A stretch of 34,847 bases of DNA from the NCBI GenBank assembly GCA_002707745.1, contig PANU01000094.1:1-34847 (forward strand), written 5' to 3'. The DNA comes from Flavobacteriaceae bacterium. GTDB lineage: Bacteria; Bacteroidota; Bacteroidia; Flavobacteriales; Flavobacteriaceae. The notes beneath the pieces are model-generated. The model was given only the letters and a program-made list of their open reading frames with translations, was not told where the DNA came from and did not search any database. Numbering within the stretch: position 1 is the stretch's first letter; every line of letters begins with the position of its first letter. This document shows, in pieces, positions 8,665 to 17,439 of the stretch. Made by a program: the position numbers and the translations under genes.

Positions 8665-9867
8665 ATGGATATACGTACCAATGAACCTTTTTGGCTGATT
8701 AAAAATGCCATGCCCACCAGCTATCCTTCACTGCAGGAAGACCTGGAAACTGAAGTTGTAGTGTTGGGGGGTGGGATTACAGGTGCATTAATTGCATACC
8801 AGTTGCTTCAGGAAAATTACAAAGTGGTGCTATTGGAAAAACGGGATGTATTTAATGGCAGCAGTGCAGCAAGTACGGCGATGTTGCAATATGAAATAGA
8901 TGTGTCCCTTCATCAGTTACTAGATCAGGTAGGAGTTGCAGTGGCGGTGTCCAGCTATAAAGAATGTGAGAAAGCTATTTTTAATCTGGAAAAACTTGCT
9001 AAAGAAATAAAAAGTGAATGTGATTTCACCCGAAAAAAAAGTGTGTACTTCACTACCAAAAAACGGGATATAGATTTTTTACGCAAGGAATATGCAACCA
9101 GAAAAGAACACGGATTTAAAGTAACCTGGCTGGAAGCCGAACAAGTACAAGCATTAGGGATTGAAAAAGGACGGGCCGCTATTTTATCTGCCTCTGGCGC
9201 GTGTATGGATCCGTATAAGTTCACTCAGGATCTGCTAAAAGTTTGTGTAAGTAAAGGCCTTACAATTTATGACCGGACCAAAGTAACTTCCATCACGCAT
9301 GATAAAGGAACTGTTCAGCTTAAAACTGAAAACGGAAAAAAGGTGACTGCAACACATGTAGTACATTGTACCGGGTATGAAAGTGTCCAAACGGTAAAGG
9401 AGGATATTGTGGCTTTAAAAAGTACCTATGCCATGGCTTCGGAAATAGTACCAAAAATGCCGGCATCATTTAAGAAACACATCTTCTGGGATACTTCTAA
9501 CCCGTATCTTTATTTTAGGGATACTCCTGATGGCAGAATACTAATGGGTGGTGGGGATGAAAAATTTAAGAATGCAAAAGCCCGGAACAACCTGCTTCCT
9601 AAAAAAGAAAAAACATTGACAAAAGCAAGTAACGATACCTTCGGTGGAATTCCATTTATCCTAGATTATTCCTGGGCAGGGACTTTTGGCGAAACCAAAG
9701 ATGGACTTCCCTATATAGGAAAACCAGACGCAACAAAAAACGAACACTATGTGCTGGGATTTGGAGGGAACGGAATCACTTTTAGTGTGATGGGGATGCA
9801 AGCCATTGGAGCAAGTCTGGAAGGGAAGCCGCACCCGTTTCTGGAGTATTATAAGTTTGGGAGATAA
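8665..9867 (+). CDS. FAD-dependent oxidoreductase (DAO family)
   Basis: This 400-residue enzyme has an N-terminal Rossmann FAD motif VLGGGITGALIAYQL (34-48) and a ribose-binding glutamate at 58 (LLEKR), followed by an SSAAS loop typical of D-amino-acid-oxidase/glycine-oxidase-like proteins. The C-terminal FAD-contacting segment (LPYIGKPDATKNEHYVLGFG, then GNGITFSVMG) is present. Family members oxidise amines or amino acids, or take part in carbohydrate catabolism; the substrate here is unknown. The start ATG at 8665 leaves about 30 residues before the dinucleotide fold, which is normal for the family. It is transcribed alone and converges on the HAD gene 19 bp downstream. Confidence 0.85.
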   Translation: MDIRTNEPFWLIKNAMPTSYPSLQEDLETEVVVLGGGITGALIAYQLLQENYKVVLLEKRDVFNGSSAASTAMLQYEIDVSLHQLLDQVGVAVAVSSYKECEKAIFNLEKLAKEIKSECDFTRKKSVYFTTKKRDIDFLRKEYATRKEHGFKVTWLEAEQVQALGIEKGRAAILSASGACMDPYKFTQDLLKVCVSKGLTIYDRTKVTSITHDKGTVQLKTENGKKVTATHVVHCTGYESVQTVKEDIVALKSTYAMASEIVPKMPASFKKHIFWDTSNPYLYFRDTPDGRILMGGGDEKFKNAKARNNLLPKKEKTLTKASNDTFGGIPFILDYSWAGTFGETKDGLPYIGKPDATKNEHYVLGFGGNGITFSVMGMQAIGASLEGKPHPFLEYYKFGR

Positions 9868-9886
9868 AGGCAGGGTTTTTAAAACT

Positions 9887-10552
9887 TTACGTGCTTCCTA
9901 CACTATCTTTTACTTTAGCATATGCGAGCTCCTGAAAGCTTTTCACCACCATATCTGCATTACTATAATCCTGGTCGGTACTGTGTTTGCTATCGTATCC
10001 GGCAACAAATATACCTGCGTCGTTGGCGGCTTTAATTCCGTTAGCGCTATCTTCAATTACCATACAGTGCTCACGGGGTTGCCCGGCAGCTTCGGCAGCT
10101 TTTATAAAAATCTCTGGATGGGGTTTGCTTTTCTCCAGATCGGCACCGCTTAGTTTGGCAACGAAGTACTGGTCCAGATCGAACCGCTCAAAAATACGAT
10201 TGATATTAGGCATTGAAGCCGAAGAGGCGAGAACAAGGGTGAGTCCGTTGTTGTGGTAGTCTTTTATCAGGTCCAGCACCCCATCCAGGAGTTGCAGGGT
10301 ATCGTCGGTGTCGAACAGTTCTTTAAAGTGTTTTCGTTTACATTTCACCAGGATTTCAGGGGCTTCAGAAAGCTGAAAGTGATCTACCAATTCTTTGCAG
10401 ATATTTAATGTGGCCTGTCCTGTAAAGCCCGTATACATTTCTTCCGTAACATGGATGTTCATATCGTTAAACATCATAAAATAGGCTTTCCTGTGAAGGG
10501 GTTCAGTATCTACAATTACCCCGTCCATGTCGAAGAGTACAGCTTTTAGCAT
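9887..10552 (-). CDS. HAD-superfamily phosphatase / beta-phosphoglucomutase-like
   Basis: This 221-residue HAD hydrolase has all four motifs: motif I FDMDGVIVDTEP (nucleophile Asp8, acid/base Asp10), motif II LVLASSAS, motif III lysine in KSKPHPEIF, and motif IV MVIEDSANGI. A helical cap (subfamily I) lies between motifs I and II. The DTEPLH start is typical of the beta-phosphoglucomutase / sugar-phosphate phosphatase branch. The substrate cannot be set from sequence. It is on the minus strand with 142 bp to the next gene downstream of its start. Confidence 0.85.
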   Translation of the reverse strand: MLKAVLFDMDGVIVDTEPLHRKAYFMMFNDMNIHVTEEMYTGFTGQATLNICKELVDHFQLSEAPEILVKCKRKHFKELFDTDDTLQLLDGVLDLIKDYHNNGLTLVLASSASMPNINRIFERFDLDQYFVAKLSGADLEKSKPHPEIFIKAAEAAGQPREHCMVIEDSANGIKAANDAGIFVAGYDSKHSTDQDYSNADMVVKSFQELAYAKVKDSVGST

Positions 10553-10694
10553 TTGTTGCGTGGTTTTTCTTATTAAGTGACCAAAGATACTATCTTCTAT
10601 ATTCTTTTAAGAAACTAAAAATTCCTTTTTGCTTGTAAGGGCTCCCGAGATTAGTTGTGTCGGCCTCTTTTTGTACACTTTATTCACAACTCAT

Positions 10695-11144
10695 TTACTC
10701 TTCAATTTCCGGTAAATACTCACTCACTTTTTTATGCCAGGCAATGTGTTCTTCCAGGGTAGTTTTAAGGTTGTTCATGGATTCTGGAATTTGTAAAAAG
10801 GCTTCATCGCAAAGCGCTGCGCTTTTTTGGTGTTCTTCAGCCAGATTTTTCTCCAGGTCTTTATCGTTATCAAATCCCAGCGAACTTTTAATATCTTCCC
10901 ATCCCATTTCTATAGCGTTGGCGAAGGTTCGGTGTAAGTTTAGCTCTGCTTCTGGTATATATGTTTTAAGGTCGTATACCAGCTGTAAACTAAAAAAGCG
11001 GTGCATATCGGCATGCTGCCGCAACATTCCTTTTAAGGTCTCTCCATCTGCCACCACCGAAAACGACAGGAACTTTGCATTCAGGTCGTTGTGCCTGGTA
11101 ATTAGCTTGTTAATAGTTTTAATAAGTACTGTATGTGTTTCCAT
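10695..11144 (-). CDS. DUF2383 / PA2169-family four-helix-bundle protein
   Basis: This is a 149-residue, all-helical, soluble protein. Conserved features are an N-terminal INKLITRHNDLNAKF helix and His residues in RQHADMHRFF and EEHIAWHKKV, spaced as in ferritin-like four-helix bundles of the PA2169/DUF2383 family. No activity is proven for that family; a stress role is often assumed. It begins 4 bp after the stop of the MscS gene and is probably cotranscribed with it. Confidence 0.8.
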   Translation of the reverse strand: METHTVLIKTINKLITRHNDLNAKFLSFSVVADGETLKGMLRQHADMHRFFSLQLVYDLKTYIPEAELNLHRTFANAIEMGWEDIKSSLGFDNDKDLEKNLAEEHQKSAALCDEAFLQIPESMNNLKTTLEEHIAWHKKVSEYLPEIEE

Positions 11145-11148
11145 AGGG

Positions 11149-12048
11149 TTATTCTTTTAAATTTTTATTGCCATCGGGCATCATAATAGTACGGATTGGA
11201 AATGGAATCTCAATATTATGTTTGTTAAACAGGTCGTTTATGAGTAAAATGGCTTCGTCCTGGGCGGTGTACATCTGACTTTTCTTTACGTAATCTATCC
11301 AAAAACGCACTATAAAGTTAATAGAACTATCGCCAAATTCGGTATAATAAAACTCAATTCGCTCGCTGTCCTGTTGCGGGAAGTGGGCTTCTATAGTTTC
11401 CAGAACCATTTTTTTTACAGCTCTTAAGTCGCTGCCATAGGCAATTCCGCAGGAAACTGAAATACGTCCACGCGCTGCTAAGCTATAATTTACAAAAGGT
11501 TCTTCAATAAATTTACTGTTTGGCATGATCACATATTTATTGTCAGGTTGGCGCAGCACCAAATTCCGTAGGCTTATCTCATGTACAAACCCTGCGTGGT
11601 CGCTAGTTTCTACAAAGTCTCCTATACGAATACGGGGTAAAAACGAGAGCATAACCCCGGAGAAGGTATTGCTCAAGGTACCTTGCAACGCTAGTCCTAT
11701 TGCCAGGGCAACTACACCAGCCCCTGCTAGGATGGAGGTGAGGGCTTTATCCAGATCTAAAATACCCAGGGTTAAAAAGAAGCCAATAAGAATAATGGCA
11801 GCATATACCATTTTGGCAATAATCCTGCGCATAGACCGGTTTGCCATGTGTTTTCTAAGAATGCGAAGTACTATATTTTTAAAGAAACGGGCCAGTATAA
11901 AAAATAGAATAATCACGAGGATAGCCACCCCAATATTGGGTAATTTAACAATAAAGGCGTCCCACCAGCCTAATAATGTGTCCGAGAGTGTGGCTACAAT
12001 GCCTTCACTTGTGGTTGTGTCTTCTTTTGTTTTCTGAAATATGAGCAT
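11149..12048 (-). CDS. mscS: Small-conductance mechanosensitive channel (MscS family)
   Basis: The protein has about 299 residues from the ATG at 12048; an ATG at 12060 adds four residues but overlaps the upstream frame. Transmembrane helices lie near residues 31-55 and 70-95. The pore helix has the Ala/Gly-rich pattern LAGAGVVALAIGLALQGTLS, ending in the beta-domain entry RIRIGDFVE. A C-terminal MscS beta domain and alpha/beta cap follow (VIMPNSKFIEEPFVNYS). This is the classical short MscS architecture and should release osmolytes during hypo-osmotic shock. It sits between the SLC13 permease remnant and the DUF2383 gene on one strand. Confidence 0.9.
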   Translation of the reverse strand: MLIFQKTKEDTTTSEGIVATLSDTLLGWWDAFIVKLPNIGVAILVIILFFILARFFKNIVLRILRKHMANRSMRRIIAKMVYAAIILIGFFLTLGILDLDKALTSILAGAGVVALAIGLALQGTLSNTFSGVMLSFLPRIRIGDFVETSDHAGFVHEISLRNLVLRQPDNKYVIMPNSKFIEEPFVNYSLAARGRISVSCGIAYGSDLRAVKKMVLETIEAHFPQQDSERIEFYYTEFGDSSINFIVRFWIDYVKKSQMYTAQDEAILLINDLFNKHNIEIPFPIRTIMMPDGNKNLKE

Positions 12049-12049
12049 A

Positions 12050-12283
12050 TTATAAAGCATTTGTTAAAACTAAGGTGCCTACTATCCATAAAATAAGCGA
12101 CAATATGCCTCCTATAATTACAAAATGGTTAAACTTATAGAGTCCCGTTGCATAAATTAAAGTGTTGGTCTGGTATCCCACTGGGGTAAAAAAGCTGAAG
12201 TTTGCCGCAAACATTACAGCAAGTATAAAAGGTTTTACATCCAATCCAAACCCCGCTGCCATAGCAATAGCAATGGGTGTCAT
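12050..12283 (-). pseudogene. C-terminal fragment of frameshifted SLC13 permease
   Basis: These 77 residues (opening MTPIAIAMAAGFGLDVKPF) continue the SLC13 permease exactly where the upstream frame stops. They contain the conserved tail of the family: the P-x-x-x-A after the SNNATA motif, the AANFSFFTPVGYQTN signature loop, and the last two membrane helices. The frame begins in an ATGA overlap with the upstream stop. Alone it cannot be a transporter. It is either a product of a single-base indel in the genome or a sequencing error. Confidence 0.75.
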
Positions 12284-13866
12284 TTAATAGCTGTGGCATT
12301 GTTGCTAATAAACCCTGAAAGAAGCATAGTGACCCCAAACAGCAGGCCAACGACCATCATAGGGGGTTGCCCTTGTAATAGTTTCATGAGTTGATCGCTA
12401 ATCCACACATCGGCACCACTATTACTCATGGCTATCCCTAAAGGTATCATTCCCGCTAACAGAAAAATGATCTGCCAGTTCACACGGTGGTAAATATTTT
12501 CTAAGCTTATTAATTTGAAAATTAACAAAGCCGCTACACCCGTTAACGATGCGGCCAATATGGAAAATACGCCGCTTGCCGCCAAACCAATAACACCCAA
12601 TAATATAAAGAGTGCAGTAAACTTTCGATGCAAAGGGACTGCGGGTTCATATTCGTGCTGGTTTAAAATAGCCACGTTTTCCAGGGCGTACATCCTTCTT
12701 AACTGTTGCTCCTGAAGTTCTACCAATAAGCGATCCCCAGGTTTTATATTAATTTCATTTAGGTTTTTGCGTATGAGCCGTTCCTTTGTATTGCGAAGGT
12801 TTAAACGTTTTTTTATAGCAATAGGGTAGGCGCCATTTAAGGACATGCGCCGCATGTGTTTCAAGGTATTACCAATAAGCTTGGATCCAGGAAGAATAAG
12901 CAATTCTACATAAGTCATATCACTTTCATTTTCAATTCCGCCATTGTCAAATTTTTTACGCTGTGCATCTCTTCTTCTTTCGTTAATAACCAGTTCGTGT
13001 TTCTGTACTAATTCATTGACGTGTTCGAAGGTACTCATAAGTATGAGGTTGTCTTCAGCTTTAATTTCAACATATCTGCCGGGTGCATTTATAACGTTCT
13101 TATCACGAATCAGTTTTAACGGGGTGGCTAGTTCTTCCGCCATAAAATCTATTTCCGAAATAGTTTTTCCCACCAGATCACTTTCTGCAGAAATTTTAAC
13201 TGTAAAAATATAGTTGTCTATATCGTATTCGCTTTGAAGGTCTGCCGAAGGGTCTTTAGGCAGGAACCGTGAGGCTATGGTCATAAATACTATTCCAATG
13301 GCAAGGAAGATGAGACCGTACTTCGTGAATTCAAAAAACGAAAACGCTTCTACGCCAGATTGCCTGGCTATGGAGTTTACCAAGAGGTTGGTGGAAGTAC
13401 CCATAAGTGTGCAGCTACCACCCAAAATACCCGCAAACGAAACAGGCATCAATAATTTTGAAGAGGAAAAGTTGTACCGCTCTGCCAACTGACTAATAAT
13501 TTTAATAAAAATGATCACCACAGCTGTCGTACTTATAAACGAAGAGATAGTAGCCGAAACTACCATAAAAGCGGGCGTAAGTATTAGGAGGGGAAGTAGC
13601 TTGAGTTGTTTGATACCGCGGGTGAGCCATTGTATGACCCCGTTATCTTCCAGACCAATGGCTAAAATCATTAAGGATAATATGGTTATGACGGCGGGGT
13701 TGGAAAAACCGCTTATCGCTTCTTCTGGAGTAGTGAGCTGTAGCAATACCAGGGCAATAATGATAAGGAACGCAATCTTGTCTATGGCAAAAAATTCTGT
13801 CACAAACAGAAGAATAGTTACACCAATAATAATAAATACCAAGAGAATAGATAATTCCATAAGCAT
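12280..13866 (-). pseudogene. SLC13 (DASS-like) permease with two RCK_C domains, frameshifted before its last helices
   Basis: A 528-residue frame encodes most of a sodium/anion symporter of the SLC13 type. It has an N-terminal membrane half with the FISTTA and GGSCTLMGTSTNLLV hairpin signatures, two cytoplasmic TrkA-C (RCK_C) domains at about residues 205-380, and a second membrane half. The frame ends at SNNATAIK, in the middle of the second conserved SNNATA-x-x-x-x-P motif. The rest of the protein continues in another frame at 12283. Losing the last two helices and half of the substrate site should inactivate it. Family substrates are sulfate, dicarboxylates or similar anions. Confidence 0.78.
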
Positions 13867-13962
13867 TACTTTTTCAGTTTAAAGATATTGCGAAGAACCT
13901 ATAGGGCGTATTAAGGAAGTCATAAATAAATAAAACCTGTAGACATCTTTCTAAAAAGTAAC

Positions 13963-14640
13963 TCAATCAGTTTTTTGTACATATGTTCCAAAAACCCAGC
14001 CTTCGGTACCATTATCACGGCGAACTCTCGCCCAGGCCAGGGTGTCGTTTACCGCCTGTATTATCAGTACTCGTTCCCCTTCATTGGCAAAATATGTAAT
14101 AATTTTCCCTTGAAGATTAGGCTGCGCTCTCATACGTACTTCCTTGCCTGTTATAATTGCATTACCAAACGGTTCGGTAGGGCTTTCCACCGCAATGGTG
14201 TCGGTTATAATGGTGTCCGGGGTGGTGCTTTGGGATGGGGTAGGTGTGCCAGGTAAAAAAACAACCAGCAAGGCAACAACACCAGAGACTATAAGAATGC
14301 TAAATAGCAGGGTTTTACCATTAATACTTTTTTTCTGTTGTTCTTTTTTTTGTTGTGCTTCTAGGAGTTCTTGTTTGCGCTTGCGCGCTTCTCTTTGCGA
14401 GGCAAGTAGTTTTTGTTCTGCCTGGTACTCTTCTTCGGCAATACGTTCCAATTCAATAGTACGCTGGTGGTCCAACCAGTCTGATTCTGTGTAATAGGTG
14501 CCATCATCTGCCTGGTAAAAGCCAGTAAACACTTCACCCTGAGACGCTGTAAGCTCCATGATGCGTCCTTGGGAGTCTTTAAAAAAAGGAGACTCATTAG
14601 TATGTTGTGCAGCAAGAATGCGTTTTAAAGTATTGGACAT
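13963..14640 (-). CDS. Membrane-anchored SH3-domain protein
   Basis: This 225-residue protein has three parts: a cytoplasmic N-terminal domain (1-58, with DGTYYTESDW), a charged helical stretch (59-104, Glu/Gln/Lys-rich, likely coiled coil), and a transmembrane helix at 110-130. After the membrane a Thr/Pro linker leads to a bacterial SH3 domain (about 162-222, with VRMRAQPNLQGKII and GTEGWVFGTYV). The SH3 domain probably lies in the periplasm and binds peptidoglycan or a protein partner. It is a single gene upstream of, and divergent from, the tRNA-Ser gene. Confidence 0.78.
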   Translation of the reverse strand: MSNTLKRILAAQHTNESPFFKDSQGRIMELTASQGEVFTGFYQADDGTYYTESDWLDHQRTIELERIAEEEYQAEQKLLASQREARKRKQELLEAQQKKEQQKKSINGKTLLFSILIVSGVVALLVVFLPGTPTPSQSTTPDTIITDTIAVESPTEPFGNAIITGKEVRMRAQPNLQGKIITYFANEGERVLIIQAVNDTLAWARVRRDNGTEGWVFGTYVQKTD

Positions 14641-14761
14641 GGATAGCGCGTTAGTTCTTGATAAAGGTAAATGGAAGTAGTGGTTTTGGGAAAAGGCTTA
14701 ACAATATTTTAGGTTCATAAAATTTCAGTTAAAAAAGTTTACAGGGTTTTGAAAAACATAG

Positions 14762-14769
14762 TATATTTG
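14762..14769 (+). promoter_or_regulatory. Bacteroidota -7 promoter box for tRNA-Ser
   Basis: TATATTTG matches the Bacteroidota sigma factor -7 consensus TAnnTTTG exactly, about 50 bp before the tRNA 5' end. The -33 element is unclear; GTTTA at 14737-14741 is the nearest candidate at the expected distance. Confidence 0.5.
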
Positions 14770-14818
14770 CAACCGCAATCAGGAACCTCGATGGTTATCG
14801 GGGTGATGAAACACTCAA

Positions 14819-14903
14819 GGAGAAATGGCAGAGTGGTCGAATGCGGCAGTCTTGAAAACTGTTGAGGGTCACACCTCCGGGGGTTCGAATCCCTCTTTCT
14901 CCG
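14819..14903 (+). tRNA. tRNA-Ser (UGA anticodon)
   Basis: An 85-nt class II tRNA. The acceptor stem GGAGAAA pairs with TTTCTCC (14896-14902), followed by discriminator G. The anticodon arm GCAGT-CTTGAAA-ACTGT gives anticodon TGA. A long variable arm and a T-loop (GGTTCGAATCC) are present. CCA is not encoded. Its 3' end is the integration site of the island: the last 12 bases plus CT recur at the far end of the island, so the gene remains intact after integration. Confidence 0.95.
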
Positions 14904-14905
14904 CT
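14892..14905 (+). repeat. attL core: 3' end of tRNA-Ser
   Basis: CCTCTTTCTCCGCT at the end of the tRNA is repeated exactly at 33939-33952. With the integrase gene beginning 236 bp inside, this is the left attachment site core of the island. Confidence 0.85.
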
Positions 14906-14926
14906 GAAAGACCCACAATGGGCGCT

Positions 14927-14961
14927 AAAAAACCTGTAAATCGTTGATTTACAGGTTTTTT
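14927..14961 (+). terminator. Rho-independent terminator after tRNA-Ser (element copy)
   Basis: A 16-bp perfect stem (AAAAAACCTGTAAATC / GATTTACAGGTTTTTT) with a GTT loop and a T-run ends tRNA-Ser transcription on the island side. It comes with the element; the original chromosomal terminator is now at 33959-33992. Confidence 0.85.
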
Positions 14962-14998
14962 CATTTTATTCCATATCACTTGATATCAATTAATATCA

Positions 14999-15054
14999 GT
15001 TAAAAAGGGACTAATTCGGTGTCACTTAAATCCTTTCTCCAACTGACACCGAAT
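14999..15054. repeat. Integrase arm-type sites at the left end (two, facing each other)
   Basis: ATTCGGTGTCACTT (15014-15027) lies within a 28-bp block (14999-15026) that recurs at the right end. AACTGACACCGAAT (15041-15054) is the inverted copy of the motif. A third copy is at 15137-15150. Repeated short motifs near both element ends, apart from the core, are the usual pattern of integrase arm-binding sites. Confidence 0.6.
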
Positions 15055-15136
15055 AATATATAAATATTTGATATTCATTTATTTAAAATAATATCGTTTT
15101 AAATATTTTTCACTACATTGAAGTAAATTTAAATTC

Positions 15137-15150
15137 ATTCGGTGTCAGTT
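15137..15150 (+). promoter_or_regulatory. Arm-type motif overlapping the integrase start
   Basis: ATTCGGTGTCAGTT is identical to the reverse complement of 15041-15054. The integrase GTG start (15142-15144) lies inside it, so integrase binding here could repress its own synthesis. Confidence 0.5.
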
Positions 15151-16353
15151 CAACTTTCAATATTATTCTATATTAAAAAAAGTAAGGCCAATCTTCAGGG
15201 ACTTACTAATATTTATCTCCGCATAACCCTAGACGGTAAGCGGGCTGAGTGCAGTATTAATCGAAAAGTACATATTGATTTATGGAATAGTAGATCGCAA
15301 AAAGCATTAGGGAATTCACCAGAGAATCAGGAAATAAATAGAGAGATTGACTTTATTAGAAACAAAATCTACACCATAGAACAAAAGTTTCAACGAGATG
15401 GAATAACGTATACCGCTACTCAATTACGCGATGTATATCTAGGTAAGGACAAAACAAAAAAGATGCTTCTAGAAATCTTCCAAGTGCATAATGACGAAGT
15501 TGATAGTCTTATAGGTAAAGACTTTGCTGCCGGAACTGCTGAACGGTATCGTACTTGCAAAAAACACGTAGCAGACTTTATTAAGAAGAAATACAAGAAA
15601 AATGATATTCCTGTACAGGATGTAGATCATAAATTCATCACAGGCCTAGAATACTACCTTAAGACGACGCGTAAGTGTGCGCACAACTCTGCCATAAAGT
15701 ACATCACCAATTTTAAAAAGATCATTCGTATTGCACACGCCAACGATTGGATCGATAAAGATCCCTTCTTACATTGGAAAGGCAAACTTAAAATTGTTGA
15801 ACGAGAGTTTTTGACGGAAGAAGAAATTCAAAAAATAATAGATCTCGATTTGCAAATGGAACGGCTCGACCAAGTCCGTGATATTTTTATTTTTTGCTGT
15901 TTCACGGGTTTGGCGTATGCCGATGTTAAAAGACTTAAAAGGGGTGATATAAGCATAGGTGCAGATGGTGAGGAATGGGTGAAAACAAAACGCTCTAAAA
16001 CCGATACCCGAAGTAACATCCCGATTCTACCCATCGCTAAAACAATTATCGAAAAGTATAAAGATAATGAGCTATTGATAGAAAAAGATTTGGTCTTACC
16101 GGTTCTCAGCAATCAAAAAATGAATGCTTACATCAAAGAGATTGCAACCTTGGCGGGTATTACTAAAAACCTAACCTTTCATTTGGCCAGGCACACCTTT
16201 GCTACTACAGTAACTTTAACGAATGGTGTGCCCATTGAATCCGTGAGTAAGATGCTTGGTCATACCAATCTGAAAACTACCCAACATTATGCAAAAATCC
16301 TTGATATGAAGGTAAGCAAGGATATGGAAATTTTGAGGAATAAGTTTAAGTAG
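15142..16353 (+). CDS. int: Tyrosine recombinase / site-specific integrase
   Basis: This 403-residue integrase is of the Bacteroidota type. An N-terminal Arm-DNA-binding domain (about 5-95) is followed by a SAM-like core-binding domain (110-205) and a catalytic domain (220-400). Catalytic residues seen are Lys in the TKRSK hairpin (about 282-284), His347 and Arg350 in HLARH, His374 in MLGH, and the nucleophile Tyr383. The first arginine, usually in TGLR, is replaced (TGLAYADVKRL), as in IntDOT-like integrases. The GTG start at 15142 lies inside an arm-type repeat; no earlier in-frame ATG is seen. It should integrate and excise the island at tRNA-Ser, and it converges on the minus-strand gene 3 bp downstream. 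Confidence 0.93.
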   Translation: MSVQLSILFYIKKSKANLQGLTNIYLRITLDGKRAECSINRKVHIDLWNSRSQKALGNSPENQEINREIDFIRNKIYTIEQKFQRDGITYTATQLRDVYLGKDKTKKMLLEIFQVHNDEVDSLIGKDFAAGTAERYRTCKKHVADFIKKKYKKNDIPVQDVDHKFITGLEYYLKTTRKCAHNSAIKYITNFKKIIRIAHANDWIDKDPFLHWKGKLKIVEREFLTEEEIQKIIDLDLQMERLDQVRDIFIFCCFTGLAYADVKRLKRGDISIGADGEEWVKTKRSKTDTRSNIPILPIAKTIIEKYKDNELLIEKDLVLPVLSNQKMNAYIKEIATLAGITKNLTFHLARHTFATTVTLTNGVPIESVSKMLGHTNLKTTQHYAKILDMKVSKDMEILRNKFK

Positions 16354-16356
16354 CAA

Positions 16357-17022
16357 TTAAAGAGGTACACCATAGTCCTTGTTTCTACTGTCATATTTTC
16401 GCAGATTATCTTGCTGGCCAGAATTTGGCCAAGTGTTTTCCTCTTTTATTTTAATACCTTTTTCGACGAAATTACCTGCCGCTGTTTTCCAATTTTTTAT
16501 TTTAAGTCCTCTACTCAGTTCCCAATCCCTGGCTTTGTAATACGCATAGAATTTTTTTCCATCTACAGCTGGCCAATTATTTTCTTTAAAAAAATTTAAA
16601 ACAACCAGTTCATTTTTTGGCCTTGACAGTTTATTTAAGTTTTCAAATGTTTTATGTTTATAAGAAGGTACCAAATTTTGGCCTGGTTCTGGGACGCAGT
16701 TAGCCAATTTTTGACCATCTGAGGCAAAAAAAATGGACATCTGAACTTTTGAACCTCTTGCTGGATGGTACGACGGAAAATATTTTAAATAGCCCCAATC
16801 ATTAAGGTCACTCAGATAATTATGATAGGTTGTTTTAGATTTGAATTTTGCTTTTTCCATAATCCATTCCCTATTTATGGTTATGATTTTATTAAAAAAC
16901 TCTCGATTCCATTTCTGAAAGAATGCCAGGTACAATGTAATATGACCCTGCTTAATTCTATTATCATTGTTGAAACGGTCAAAAACAGCGTTGAGTTGGA
17001 TGATGTAGTTTACTTTATCCAT
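16357..17022 (-). CDS. Mobilization-locus protein with winged-helix and replication-protein-like C-terminus
   Basis: This 221-residue protein lies downstream of the BfmA-like gene and overlaps it by 13 bp. Residues 1-95 look like a winged helix (TTYHNYLSDLNDWGYLKYFP). Residues about 138-190 (VLNFFKENNWPAVDGKKFYA and on to NWKTAAGNFVEKG) resemble a small C-terminal domain found in phage replication initiators. The middle is polar and probably unstructured. Function is not known; a role in replication or transfer of the element, or in controlling it, is inferred from context. It is a frequent partner of BfmA-like genes in flavobacterial elements. Confidence 0.6.
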   Translation of the reverse strand: MDKVNYIIQLNAVFDRFNNDNRIKQGHITLYLAFFQKWNREFFNKIITINREWIMEKAKFKSKTTYHNYLSDLNDWGYLKYFPSYHPARGSKVQMSIFFASDGQKLANCVPEPGQNLVPSYKHKTFENLNKLSRPKNELVVLNFFKENNWPAVDGKKFYAYYKARDWELSRGLKIKNWKTAAGNFVEKGIKIKEENTWPNSGQQDNLRKYDSRNKDYGVPL

Positions 17023-17438
17023 TTGTCATCATCATTAGTGTCCAGATATTTCTTTTCTCGATAAAGGACTTCTTTCTTTTCCTCGGTATATTTTCTTTCT
17101 AAAATCAATTTCTTTTTCGGTGGTTCTGTTGCTTGAAAAAGAGCTTGCATCATCGCTACTGTCGGTTTGGTCTGCGATTTCTCAATATCCTTCATAATAG
17201 CGATCATTCCGTTCATTCGTTTTTTGATTAGAACGGAAATTCTGTTTTCCAAGGTTTCCATTCGAGGCCCTAAATGTTCCGTTGGTGAAATTCCGTTTTC
17301 ATTAAAAAAATCCATCATTAAGAGTAATGTCATCGATTGGGATTTCGAGAGCATTTTACTAAATTTTCTAAACTCAATCGCCACAGAGCTTTTGATTTTT
17401 AGTGTTTCAAACTTTTCTTTTTCAAATCCTTTATCCAT
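17010..17438 (-). CDS. BfmA/BtgA-family mobilization protein
   Basis: This is a 142-residue basic protein. The N-terminal half (IKSSVAIEFRKFSKMLSKSQ, then SMTLLLMMDFFNENGISP) has the ribbon-helix-helix-like pattern of BfmA/BtgA accessory mobilization proteins of Bacteroidota plasmids and transposons. A helical segment (LENRISVLIKKRMNGMIAIM) and a Lys-rich tail follow. Such proteins bind the transfer origin and help a relaxase. No relaxase gene is in the island, so transfer would need one supplied in trans. Two TTTTACTAAAA palindromes lie at and just before its start (17440-17494). Confidence 0.7.
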   Translation of the reverse strand: MDKGFEKEKFETLKIKSSVAIEFRKFSKMLSKSQSMTLLLMMDFFNENGISPTEHLGPRMETLENRISVLIKKRMNGMIAIMKDIEKSQTKPTVAMMQALFQATEPPKKKLILERKYTEEKKEVLYREKKYLDTNDDDKWIK

Positions 17439-17439
17439 A

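Noticed and set aside
12280-12283. Programmed frameshift in the SLC13 gene
   Set aside because: No clear slippery heptamer or stimulatory structure is visible at ATTAAATGA; a plain indel is simpler.
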